From Campylobacterales bacterium (lineage in GTDB: Bacteria; Campylobacterota; Campylobacteria; Campylobacterales; Sulfurimonadaceae): DNA of 42,736 nucleotides. The stretch is taken from positions 1 through 42,736 of the forward strand of contig JAFGUB010000058.1 in the NCBI GenBank assembly GCA_016938735.1, written 5' to 3'. Shown in pieces: positions 1-6,843 of the stretch; within the stretch, counting starts at the first letter, position 1, and the number at the start of each line of letters is the position of its first letter. The notes under the pieces are model-generated. The model had not been told where the DNA came from. It searched no databases and was given only the letters and a program-made list of their open reading frames with translations. Position numbers and translations under genes: made by a program.

Positions 1-85
1 CAAAAAGCTGGAAAAGCTTATGAAGCTGATTCATTCGTTGCGTGATACGCTGAATAAGAGGAGGTTGGGTTTTGTCGTGGAGTGA
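1..85 (+). CDS. C-terminal end of an unidentified protein (partial)
   Basis: One frame is open from the window edge to a TGA at 83-85 and encodes about 27 residues that are rich in Lys, Arg and Leu and end in GFVVE. The composition looks like a genuine helical protein tail, and the frame stops 21 bp before the CRISPR array. Too little remains to assign a family. Since it lies on the outer side of the array, it could be another cas gene, a transposase or an unrelated neighbour. Confidence 0.35.
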   Translation, partial: KKLEKLMKLIHSLRDTLNKRRLGFVVE

Positions 86-106
86 GAATTAAAATATTAA
101 AACCTA

Positions 107-834
107 ATGCCCGCACAACCGCGCGGACAAGTAATTTCGAGACTTTTTTAGACAAGCTCTCTGTAGCTACCACTGTGTTTACAGGTATGTCCGCGCAACC
201 GCGCGGACAAGTAATTTCGAGACCATAACTATTGTTGAGTCAAGCTCTCCTTTGTTATACATATGCCCGCGCAACCGCGCGGACAAGTAATTTCGAGACA
301 TGTATTCATGTGGTACTTCGATCCCCTTGTTTCGAAGATGATGCCCGCGCAACCGCGCGGACAAGTAATTTCGAGACGTAGGTCCGCTTTGCTAATCAGG
401 CCGCTTTTTAGGCCCTTTAATGCCCGCGCAACCGCGCGGACAAGTAATTTCGAGACTTCCGGTGCCATCAAGCACTGTGAAGCGATACAACCCAGGCTAT
501 GCCCGCGCAACTGCGCGGACAAGTAATTTCGAGACAAAGCCATAATGGCAACTAAAACTAAGATTAGCTTAAATGCCCGCGCAACCGCGCGGACAAGTAA
601 TTTCGAGACTTTGACAGTAACGTGCGATCTGACCTGGTCCATCAAATGCCCGCGCAACCGCGCGGACAAGTAATTTCGAGACTCAGCTAGATAAGGAGCA
701 AATGTGTTCATGCAGTATGTATGCCCGCGCAACCGCGCGGACAAGTAATTTCGAGACGGATAAACTCAAGATTGATAGTACAAGAAGACTGCGAGAGATG
801 CCCGCGCAACCGTGCGGACAAGTAATTTCGAGAC
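107..834. CRISPR. CRISPR array, 10 repeats of 37 bp and 9 spacers
   Basis: Repeats start at 107, 187, 263, 341, 420, 499, 573, 646, 721 and 798. Each is 37 bp, begins ATGCCCGCGCAACC and ends AATTTCGAGAC. Spacers are 43, 39, 41, 42, 42, 37, 36, 38 and 40 bp, all different. The repeat contains a strong hairpin (stem CCGCGC/GCGCGG, loop AACC). Four repeats carry one substitution: repeat 1 (G to A in the stem), repeat 2 (C to T near the start), repeat 6 (C to T in the loop) and repeat 10 (C to T in the stem). Degeneration at both ends leaves the orientation open. The left flank (86-106) is short and AT-rich; the right flank (835-923) also holds the hicAB promoter. The array belongs to the rt-cas1/cas2 module downstream. 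Spacer lengths above 35 bp are usual for type III-like arrays. Confidence 0.97.
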
Positions 835-870
835 GCAGAATAAAGCCTGCGAGTTCGGTTTAATGCTTCA

Positions 871-923
871 TGTCACACTAAAGCTTTATTTGTGTATAGT
901 GTGTATACATTTGAGGGGATGGT
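871..923 (+). promoter_or_regulatory. hicAB promoter/operator region
   Basis: A TATAGT -10-like box lies at 895-900 inside a repeated, partly palindromic stretch (TGTATAGTG followed by TGTATACA, 893-909), which is a likely site for HicB autoregulation. A GAGGGG ribosome binding site lies about 8 bases before the hicA ATG. No clear -35 is visible, as is common in Campylobacterota. Confidence 0.45.
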
Positions 924-1109
924 ATGAACGCCAAAGAGCTCATCAAGCAGCTCGAAGCGCACGGCTACTACCGCAAATCTCAAAGCGGTTCGCACATCAA
1001 GATGATCAACGGCAACAAAACCCTTACGGTTCCCGATTACGGCAAAAAAGATATCGGTATAGGGCTGCTCAAAGCCATAGAGCACCAAAGCGGCGTGAAG
1101 CTGCGTTAG
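924..1109 (+). CDS. hicA: HicA family mRNA interferase toxin
   Basis: A 61-residue protein with the HicA (YcfA-like dsRBD) fold signature: N-terminal helix, then GYYRKSQSGSHIKM with the catalytic His at residue 24, followed by a short strand rich in basic residues. HicA toxins are ribosome-independent RNases neutralised by HicB. The gene is 9 bp upstream of hicB in the same direction, with a good GAGGGG site before ATG. The length is typical. The position is unusual: the pair sits between the CRISPR array and the adaptation genes, 89 bp from the last repeat. Confidence 0.93.
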   Translation: MNAKELIKQLEAHGYYRKSQSGSHIKMINGNKTLTVPDYGKKDIGIGLLKAIEHQSGVKLR

Positions 1110-1118
1110 GAGAATCCC

Positions 1119-1511
1119 ATGAAGTACATTGCATTTATCTACAAAGACCCAGAGGATAGCGGCTATACGGCGGTCGTGCCTGACCTGAGTGGTTGCATGA
1201 GTGAGGGCGGCACCTTTGAGGAGGCGTGCGCTATGATCCAAGAGGCGGCTGAGTTGTGGCTAGAGGGGGAGCGCTTTCCACCGTCACGCACTTTTGAGCA
1301 GCTTACGTCTGATGTGCGCCAAGAACTGATGATCCCAGAGGGTGCGCTTACTTATATTGTGGATGTCAAGCAGGATAAAAACGTTCGGGTCAATGTGGTG
1401 ATGAGCGCTGAAGTGCTCAAAGCGGCAGACGAACAGGCGGCGCTACGCTTTGGCGGCAACCGTTCTGCCTATCTGCAAGAGCTGGTGCGCTCAGATACCC
1501 ATAGCGCCTAA
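1119..1511 (+). CDS. hicB: HicB family antitoxin with C-terminal DNA-binding segment
   Basis: A 130-residue protein. Residues 1-70 match the HicB-like partial RNase H fold (YTAVVPDLSGCMSEGGTFEEA, then an ELWLEG segment). The C-terminal part, about 95-130 (VNVVMSAEVLKAADEQA... NRSAYLQELV), looks like a ribbon-helix-helix or arc-type DNA-binding region, as in many HicB antitoxins that repress their own operon. An AGGAG site lies before the ATG. It ends 18 bp before rt-cas1, so the toxin-antitoxin pair and the CRISPR adaptation genes could be cotranscribed. Confidence 0.93.
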   Translation: MKYIAFIYKDPEDSGYTAVVPDLSGCMSEGGTFEEACAMIQEAAELWLEGERFPPSRTFEQLTSDVRQELMIPEGALTYIVDVKQDKNVRVNVVMSAEVLKAADEQAALRFGGNRSAYLQELVRSDTHSA

Positions 1512-1529
1512 CGCCCATCGATCATACCG

Positions 1530-3764
1530 ATGTTCACCCAACCCTTCGAGCACCTTTTCACCCCTGATGCGCTTGGTATCGCGCTGCACTCCATCCGCTC
1601 GCGTGCCGCCGGGATCGACAAGCAGTCTTTGGCTGCGATCAAGAGCGATCCTGATGAGATCGCGCGACTGCATGAAGAGCTCATGCAGGGCATCTACGCC
1701 CCTCAGCCCATCGAAAAGATCGAGATAGAGAAAAACGAAACCGAAAAGCGCCCCATTGCCCTCTCCAGCGTGCGCGACAAGGTGGTGCAAAAGTGCCTTG
1801 CCCACGCGCTGGGCGACTACTTTGAGCGCCTCTTTAGCGACAAAAGCTACGGCTACCGCCCCTCCAAAGGCACACTGCGCGCCATCAACCGCACTACCGA
1901 TTTCATCCGCAAAGGGGCCGCTTGGGCCTACAAAAGTGACATTGACAACTTTTTCGAGACCATCGACCATGAGCGCTTACTTGCGCTGCTTGAGGGGCAT
2001 ATTCGCGACAAACGTATTCTTGCCATTATTGCCTTACTACTCAAAAACGGCGGATTTGCGCGCTTTGAGTACGCCGAACACGACACGGGCGTGCATCAAG
2101 GCGACGCCCTCTCGCCGCTACTGAGCAACATCTATCTGCATCAGATGGATGCCCATCTTGAGGCCAAAGGGGTCGATTTTGTGCGTTACGCCGATGACTT
2201 TGTGCTGCTGGGCAAAACCGAGCAGGCCCTTGACGCCGCGCAAGCCGAGCTGCGGCTCTTTTTGGAGAGTATCGGCTTGAAGCTAGGCGAAGAGAAGAGC
2301 TACATGGCCTCTATTGCCAAAGGAGGCTTTGAGTTTTTGGGTTGTCGTTTTATCGGCCACAACGTCTCCATCGACAACGAAAAGCTACAAAAGAAGATCT
2401 CCAAGTTCTACCAACTCGCCAAAAAGCAGCTCCCCTTCAAAGCCTATGTGGACCATACCAACACCTTTGTAGAGGCGCTCTCGCGCTACTATCTCAAGCT
2501 TATCACGCAAGGCTCTGAGCAGTTTGGCCGCCTTGAAGAGGCGCTGCTCGATGCCACCGCCAACCGTGTCTTTTACGCCCTTGAAGCGGGCGAATTCACC
2601 ACCAAAAAGGCCTTTAAAGAGCTGCTAGAGCCTCTGATGCTGCTCTCTCCCGCTTCAGGGACGCGCCATGAGGATTTCATCGAGCGTATCATCAACCGCG
2701 CCTTTGAGCGCCACCTCGCCGCCAAAGACTACACCAAGCCCAAAGCCGCCATCGAGGCCAAAAAACGCGATTATGCCAAGAAGTTTGCTCTTCAATCAGT
2801 CTTACATGTAAGCGAATTTGGGGCGTCGCTGGGCATCGCCAAAAATAAAATCACCCTCAAGATCAAGGGCAAAGTCCGCGCCGCACTGCCTAAAGCCCAT
2901 GTCGAGCGGATCATCATCAATGCCAAAGGAATTTCGATCAGCTCCAATCTGGTCTACTTTTGTGCCACGCACGATATCGCCATCGACTTTCTCGACCACG
3001 ACCACAACCCCTACGCCGCGCTCTACACCCACCGCCAAGCCTACGCCAAAATGGCACTCTTGCAGTTAGAGGCGCACCAAAGCCCCAAGCGGCTGGAGCT
3101 CTCCATGCAGTTTGTACGCGGCAAAGCCAAAAACCAGATCAACTATCTCAAATACCTCGATCGCTACCACCGAGACGTCGAGAATCAGATCGCACAGATG
3201 GAGCTGCTGCTCAAGACCCGCCTCCCCCATGCGACTGACGTGGCACAACTCATGGGCTATGAGGGGCAGATTTCAGCGCTTTATTGGGAGGCGATTGCGG
3301 TAATCGTCAAAGAGAAGATCGCTTATCCCGGGCGCATCACCCAAGGCGCCACCGATCCCATCAACGCCGCGCTCAACTACGGATACGCCATCCTCTATGG
3401 CAAAGTGCAGTTTCATGCGGCCAAAGCAGGGCTTGCGTTACATGTATCGTTTTTGCATGCGCTTGATGAGGGCAAGCCGACGCTGGTTTTTGATATGATC
3501 GAGGAGTTTCGTGCCTTTGTGGTGGATCGCGTCATCATCAGCATGGTCAATCAGCAAGAGCCGCTTGAGCTCGATAGCGAATCGCGCCTCACCAAGTCCA
3601 GTCGTCAGCTCATCGCCAAGAAGGTGACGGCGCAGCTAGGCAACTACACCCGCTACAAAAAAGAGTCACGCCAAGTCGAAACCCTCATCGCCGATCAGGC
3701 CTATCTGCTCTCTCGCGCCATCAAAGGCGAAGATGAGTACCACCCTTTTGTAGGCAAATACTGA
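1530..3764 (+). CDS. cas1: Reverse transcriptase-Cas1 fusion protein
   Basis: 744 residues. Residues about 40-400 are a group II intron-like reverse transcriptase: RPIALSSVRDK, YGYRPSKGT, motif A SDIDNFF (catalytic D137), QGDALSPLLSNIYL and YADD at 220-223. From about residue 423 (EFGASLGI...) it is Cas1, with the metal ligands in place: E578 in GYEGQIS, H643 in SFLHALDEG and D655 in LVFDMIEEFR. Such fusions let Cas1-Cas2 capture spacers from RNA through cDNA, as shown for the Marinomonas MMB-1 system, and are usually tied to type III effectors. No Cas6 domain precedes the RT. All catalytic motifs are intact, so activity is likely. The start has no strong ribosome site and follows hicB by 18 bp. 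The stop overlaps the cas2 start (ATGA). A TTACATGTAA palindrome (2802-2811) lies at the RT-Cas1 junction. Confidence 0.97.
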   Translation: MFTQPFEHLFTPDALGIALHSIRSRAAGIDKQSLAAIKSDPDEIARLHEELMQGIYAPQPIEKIEIEKNETEKRPIALSSVRDKVVQKCLAHALGDYFERLFSDKSYGYRPSKGTLRAINRTTDFIRKGAAWAYKSDIDNFFETIDHERLLALLEGHIRDKRILAIIALLLKNGGFARFEYAEHDTGVHQGDALSPLLSNIYLHQMDAHLEAKGVDFVRYADDFVLLGKTEQALDAAQAELRLFLESIGLKLGEEKSYMASIAKGGFEFLGCRFIGHNVSIDNEKLQKKISKFYQLAKKQLPFKAYVDHTNTFVEALSRYYLKLITQGSEQFGRLEEALLDATANRVFYALEAGEFTTKKAFKELLEPLMLLSPASGTRHEDFIERIINRAFERHLAAKDYTKPKAAIEAKKRDYAKKFALQSVLHVSEFGASLGIAKNKITLKIKGKVRAALPKAHVERIIINAKGISISSNLVYFCATHDIAIDFLDHDHNPYAALYTHRQAYAKMALLQLEAHQSPKRLELSMQFVRGKAKNQINYLKYLDRYHRDVENQIAQMELLLKTRLPHATDVAQLMGYEGQISALYWEAIAVIVKEKIAYPGRITQGATDPINAALNYGYAILYGKVQFHAAKAGLALHVSFLHALDEGKPTLVFDMIEEFRAFVVDRVIISMVNQQEPLELDSESRLTKSSRQLIAKKVTAQLGNYTRYKKESRQVETLIADQAYLLSRAIKGEDEYHPFVGKY

Positions 3765-4048
3765 TGCTGCGCTTTGTAGTTGCCTATGACATCCCCAATG
3801 ATCGCCGCCGCACCAAGATCGGCGAACTGCTCGAAGCCTACGGCACGCGCGTGCAGCGTTCGGTCTTTGAGATTTCGCTGGAGAACAAAACCCATTTTGA
3901 AACCCTCAAAGCACGCCTAATGCTCATGATGGTCGAAGAGGAAGACTCGGTACGCTTTTACAGCCTCTGCGCGAACTGTGTACAAAAAAGCGAAGCGCTG
4001 CTCGATGAGCGCGGCCCCTTTGAGGGAGATGCCATCTACTTCTTTTAG
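3764..4048 (+). CDS. cas2: CRISPR-associated endoribonuclease Cas2
   Basis: 94 residues with the Cas2 ferredoxin-like start FVVAYDIPNDRRR (conserved Asp at position 9), then GTRVQRSVFEISL and a C-terminal strand region. Cas2 forms the bridging dimer of the Cas1-Cas2 integrase that inserts spacers at the leader-proximal repeat. The ATG overlaps the TGA of rt-cas1 by one base (ATGA), so translation is coupled and the two are made together. Length is normal for the family. A Cys pair near the end (LCANC) is seen in many Cas2 proteins of this subgroup. Confidence 0.97.
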   Translation: MLRFVVAYDIPNDRRRTKIGELLEAYGTRVQRSVFEISLENKTHFETLKARLMLMMVEEEDSVRFYSLCANCVQKSEALLDERGPFEGDAIYFF

Positions 4049-4157
4049 GCCTCTAAAATGGTTTTTCAGGAATTTTACTGAAAACGCGATGTTCTCTAAA
4101 TTTTTGTGTAATTGTGCAGCGCTTTTATGTGCTGAAAATCAATTAAAGGAAAATCAT

Positions 4158-4640
4158 TTGAGCATAACCAATCTCAAAAACGTTCACAATGAAGATGTGG
4201 AAGGCTTTCATTCAAACGCACTGATGCATCAGGTGGAGCTTCGATCAAATTACCTGAAAATCGGTGAGCTGGATCGTCAAAATGTAGAGATGATAAATGA
4301 TGATAACGTCAACGAAGAAAATCTTGAGCAGCTAGTAGACGATGCTAGGGAGATAGCCGACCAATGCATCAAACTGATTACGGGGCAGAACATGCTATTT
4401 CATCGCATAGATGAATCACCTAGTATTTTCTCAGGGGCGATATATGCCGTGTATCATAACGGTTCGGAAGAAAACTATAGAATATACCATAACGACATAG
4501 ATGGTAAAGCTGCCGACTTCATTATCGACATGGCTTTTGGGACGGAAGCGATTGAGGTGACGCTTCCTGTTGTGGATTCTGATGGTCTTAAAGAGTTTTA
4601 TACCGAACCAGATTTTGTGATCTCTTTTTCAGCAGCTTAA
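4158..4640 (+). CDS. Hypothetical protein downstream of cas2
   Basis: 160 residues, not recognised. The reading frame continues upstream to 3978, overlapping cas2, but TTG at 4158 is chosen because AAAGGA stands 6 bases before it; ATG at 4089 is an alternative. The protein is acidic, with an N-terminal helical region (about 1-80, NVEMINDDNVNEENLEQL) and a beta-rich C-terminal part ending DFVISFSAA. No signal peptide or membrane segment is seen. Base composition is lower in GC than rt-cas1/cas2, suggesting different ancestry. It could be an accessory of the CRISPR module or cargo of the neighbouring mobile element; nothing in the sequence decides this. Confidence 0.6.
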   Translation: MSITNLKNVHNEDVEGFHSNALMHQVELRSNYLKIGELDRQNVEMINDDNVNEENLEQLVDDAREIADQCIKLITGQNMLFHRIDESPSIFSGAIYAVYHNGSEENYRIYHNDIDGKAADFIIDMAFGTEAIEVTLPVVDSDGLKEFYTEPDFVISFSAA

Positions 4641-4789
4641 TCCTCAGTTAGGCTTTTTGGTTGGTTAGGGGTATGAAAGAGAGCAGGACAGTGGGACTTC
4701 ATCACAGCGGAGCTTCCATATGTGGCCTGATTCCGATAGCCGTTGCCTCCTGCTGTAATGATCCAAACGATGAGGAGATTCGGTGTCGC
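4637..4789 (-). pseudogene. Possible gene remnant on the minus strand
   Basis: About 50 codons are open with no ATG/GTG/TTG start at the upstream end and a TAA at 4637-4639. The predicted peptide (VWIITAGGNGYRNQ... SSAVMKSHCPALFHTPNQ...) has protein-like composition but I recognise no family. It overlaps the stop of the preceding plus-strand gene by a few bases. It may be a leftover 3' end of a gene displaced by the mobile element, or chance. Confidence 0.2.
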
Positions 4790-4860
4790 TTATAACCTTT
4801 GTTCTTGGTGCGCTTTTGTTTCTAGGTGTCATCGTGGCTCTCGCCCTTCACGCTTCGTAG
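4783..4860 (+). CDS. Candidate 25-residue membrane peptide
   Basis: A GTG start at 4783 is preceded at ideal spacing by GAGGAG (4772-4777) and opens 25 codons ending at TAG. The product is almost entirely one hydrophobic helix (LITFVLGALLFLGVIVALAL). Size and character resemble type I toxin peptides or other small membrane proteins, but no antisense RNA or promoter has been identified. It could equally be the broken N-terminal anchor of a former gene. No family is recognised. Confidence 0.3.
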   Translation: MSLITFVLGALLFLGVIVALALHAS

Positions 4861-4969
4861 CATGGGGATGCAGACGCTGCGCCAGTCCCTTGAGACTACG
4901 CAAAGCTGCACCGACGCCTTTCAAGAAGTCATATTTTTTGGATCTGATGCAACGTTGATTGCAAAAAAA

Positions 4970-5006
4970 ATATTTATTGGATATATTATGCATATTCAAT
5001 AAATAT
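4970..5006. promoter_or_regulatory. Inverted repeat upstream of parA (operator or centromere-like site)
   Basis: ATATTTATTG (4970-4979) and its exact complement CAATAAATAT (4997-5006) flank 17 AT-rich bases that contain ATGCAT. The right arm ends 11 bases before the parA TTG start. ParA-type operons are commonly autoregulated from, or segregate through, such sites, so an operator or parS-like role is likely. The AT-rich interior also provides -10-like sequence. Confidence 0.55.
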
Positions 5007-5017
5007 AAAGGCTCCTC

Positions 5018-5662
5018 TTGATTTTGACTCTATCTCACCAAAAAGGCGGTGTCGGCAAATCGACGATTGCGTGGAATTTGGCGCTTGAGCTCTCCAAGAG
5101 CCTTCAAGTCGATGTGATCGATCTGGATATGCAGCAGTCACTGAGCGCTGCTAACGCCATTCGCCAAACTAAAAAACTACACACTCTAAACATCTCTCAC
5201 TATGCCCATTCAGATGAGTTGGTGGCGCGCTTGCAGCAAGACCTTGAAGATAGGCTTATCATCATAGACTCTGGTGGATTTGATAGTGCATTCAACCGGG
5301 TCGCCATACTTGCTTCTGAGCTGCTCATTACCCCGGTTTCGGATAAGCCGTTTGATCTCATGGGGTTACAAAAATATGAAGAGATCCTCAAGACCCTCTC
5401 TCAGATCCAAGGCACCTTGGTGCAAACACATGTTCTGCTGAATAATCTGAACCCATCTCTTAGAAATTATGGTGATATAGTGGAATTTGTACAAAGCTCT
5501 GATCATTTTCAAATGGTTACTTCTGTACTGCGTCAGCGTGCGGATTATGCCCACTCGATAGGGGTTGGTAAAAGTGTTTTGGAGTACAGCCCGCAAGGCA
5601 AAGCCGCAGCTGAGTTCACTACGCTTCGAGATGAGATCAAAACACTTTTAAATATCAAATAG
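5018..5662 (+). CDS. parA: ParA family ATPase
   Basis: 214 residues with the deviant Walker A box KGGVGKST near the N terminus, a DLDMQQS switch/Walker A' segment and an IIIDSGG Walker B. This is the short ParA form (no N-terminal HTH) found on plasmids and integrative elements, where it moves or stabilises DNA together with a small DNA-binding partner. The start is TTG at 5018 because the conserved N-terminal strand ILTLSHQKGG begins right there and AAAGG precedes it. The next gene, 29 bp downstream, is the likely partner. A perfect inverted repeat stands just upstream. Confidence 0.9.
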   Translation: MILTLSHQKGGVGKSTIAWNLALELSKSLQVDVIDLDMQQSLSAANAIRQTKKLHTLNISHYAHSDELVARLQQDLEDRLIIIDSGGFDSAFNRVAILASELLITPVSDKPFDLMGLQKYEEILKTLSQIQGTLVQTHVLLNNLNPSLRNYGDIVEFVQSSDHFQMVTSVLRQRADYAHSIGVGKSVLEYSPQGKAAAEFTTLRDEIKTLLNIK

Positions 5663-5691
5663 ATATCTAAAATATATATAAAGGATATATT

Positions 5692-5910
5692 GTGGCCAAA
5701 AAAGAGTTTCTAAAGAATCTTGAGCAAGTCAAAAAATCAGCCGCGATGACAGAGCAAGTTACCAAGAGCACGAAGCAAGAGAAGATGAAAAAACTGATCT
5801 CACTTCCTGTGGAGTGGGACGAGAAGATTCGGGCTTTTCATGGCGGAACGGTCAATGCTTATATTCTCATCGCGATTCAAGAGCGGATGCAGAGAGATGG
5901 GTTGATCTAG
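5692..5910 (+). CDS. Small DNA-binding protein, probable ParA partner
   Basis: 72 residues starting with GTG (5692) after an AAGGA site. The N-terminal half is Lys-rich and probably disordered (MAKKEFLKNLEQVKKS); the C-terminal half (KKLISLPVEWDEKIRAF... NAYILIAIQERM) fits a strand-helix-helix ribbon-helix-helix fold. A basic flexible tail plus RHH immediately after parA is the arrangement of ParG/Omega-type centromere-binding proteins. The assignment is from context and shape, not from a recognised family signature. Confidence 0.6.
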   Translation: MAKKEFLKNLEQVKKSAAMTEQVTKSTKQEKMKKLISLPVEWDEKIRAFHGGTVNAYILIAIQERMQRDGLI

Positions 5911-5935
5911 GTGATCACTTTTACATGTATACCTT

Positions 5936-6160
5936 TTGAATCCAGTGCGTGTTGCAGCTGATGCAGCTTATCAAAACGCTATAAAAAATATGCCTCATTC
6001 AGCTCGAATTGAGTCTGATAAGGCATTGGCAAGAGTTATGTTGTCTGTGTTAAAAGATGATACTGAACTGTTTAAGCAGTTTAGTGATAACCTAGAATTT
6101 AAAAGATGGATGCAGGATATGGTTTATGGGATGACTTCCAGTGTAAGAGCACGAGCATAA
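5936..6160 (+). CDS. Hypothetical protein of the integrative element
   Basis: 74 residues, start taken as TTG at 5936 (GTG at 5947 is an alternative; neither has a strong ribosome site). It is mostly helical by composition, with a segment KALARVMLSVLKDDTELFKQFSDN. No family is recognised. It is the third gene of the parA operon and faces the divergent regulator gene across about 100 bp of AT-rich DNA. Confidence 0.5.
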   Translation: MNPVRVAADAAYQNAIKNMPHSARIESDKALARVMLSVLKDDTELFKQFSDNLEFKRWMQDMVYGMTSSVRARA

Positions 6161-6259
6161 TCACTAACATCCTATTCCCTATTTCCATGCAAGTAATAAT
6201 AACAAAAATAGATTTTTGTCTTGACATATGGTGGTAGTATGTTGAGATGAGCAAGAGAC

Positions 6260-6736
6260 TCAAAAAAATCTATCTGGATATTTGAGCAGAACATAAGCCT
6301 CTATATCGGAGAGGTTTTTTCTGACAAAATCGATCGCTTCTTCTTGCTTTGTTTTTGAATCCAATATTCCGAGTTCGGCATCTTGCAGAAAGTTAATTAA
6401 TTCGATTTTGGCGTCGGATGGGGAAAAATCTTTTTCCAAGATTTGTAACTTTTTGAGATTTCGAGTCAAAAATTCACGATTGGGACGCCATAAGTTGAAG
6501 AGATCTCTATTAATTTTTTTAACTGTAATTAAATTTTGAATAACATAATCCTCAAAAATAGGATCTGCTATATATACATAATGCTCTAGCGCTTGTATTC
6601 TTCCAAACTTAAGAAATTCTTCAATTAATTCAGGGTACTTTGAGAAGAAGTCCGCTACCGGTCTATTTTCCTTCTTCCAGTTCTGCCATGTACGATAGGT
6701 ACTTCCAAAAAAATCTTCAATAGACGCTGGTTTCAT
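6260..6736 (-). CDS. Putative HTH regulator of the element
   Basis: 158 residues from an ATG at 6736, chosen over an upstream in-frame start because AGGAAC stands 9 bases before it and the folded part begins there. Residues 1-35 (SIEDFFGSTYRTWQNWKKE) fit a helix-turn-helix of the kind seen in small phage or element repressors; the rest is helical and acidic, possibly for multimerisation. The gene is transcribed away from the ORF-ATPase-xis-int operon, across an intergenic region with inverted repeats, which is the layout of a CI-like switch. The repressor role is inferred from position. Confidence 0.55.
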   Translation of the reverse strand: MKPASIEDFFGSTYRTWQNWKKENRPVADFFSKYPELIEEFLKFGRIQALEHYVYIADPIFEDYVIQNLITVKKINRDLFNLWRPNREFLTRNLKKLQILEKDFSPSDAKIELINFLQDAELGILDSKTKQEEAIDFVRKNLSDIEAYVLLKYPDRFF

Positions 6737-6761
6737 CTTTGTTCCTATGAAATAATTACAT

Positions 6762-6821
6762 TTAAACGAAATAAAAGGTTGCATATGTAAACATACCATC
6801 AAAATTTTCGTTTGGACGAAA
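6762..6821. promoter_or_regulatory. Divergent control region with repeated operator-like sites
   Basis: TTTCGT-TTGG-ACGAAA (6806-6821) is a perfect 6-base inverted repeat. A second copy of the right half, ACGAAA, occurs at 6766-6771 within TTTAAACGAAAT. Both lie in the 107-bp gap between the HTH regulator (minus) and the ORF-ATPase-xis-int operon (plus), where a repressor of both would bind. Confidence 0.5.
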
Positions 6822-6843
6822 TATATCATATAAATGGAAATAT

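Larger units (their letters stand above)
4641..5017. other. Gene-poor junction between CRISPR module and mobile element
   Basis: This 377-bp stretch has no long gene. It holds the possible minus-strand remnant (4637-4789), a possible 25-codon hydrophobic peptide (4783-4860), and then an abrupt change near 4960 from mixed composition to very AT-rich DNA with the parA inverted repeat. The composition change makes about 4960 a plausible left edge of the ParA/integrase segment, but no copy of the tRNA-Pro 3' end is found here. Confidence 0.5.

Noticed and set aside
298-304. ACATGTA at a repeat-spacer border
   Set aside because: It is formed by the repeat end GAC meeting a spacer that starts ATGTA, and lacks the outer TT/AA; not counted in the palindrome family.
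179-744. Long open frames running through the CRISPR array on both strands
   Set aside because: They are produced by the 37-bp repeats being read in frame; the predicted peptides only repeat the same repeat-derived residues.
1530-3764. Retron or group II intron origin for the reverse transcriptase as a separate element
   Set aside because: The RT is fused in frame to a complete Cas1 and followed by cas2; no intron RNA or msr/msd-like repeat structure was seen next to it.
4730-4736. ATTCCGA as a possible left attachment core
   Set aside because: It matches 7 bases of the tRNA-Pro 3' end but in the opposite orientation; integration would leave a direct repeat.
6222-6245. TTGACA as a promoter -35 box near the end of the element's regulator gene
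   Set aside because: No acceptable -10 box stands 16-18 bases away and no gene follows on that strand.
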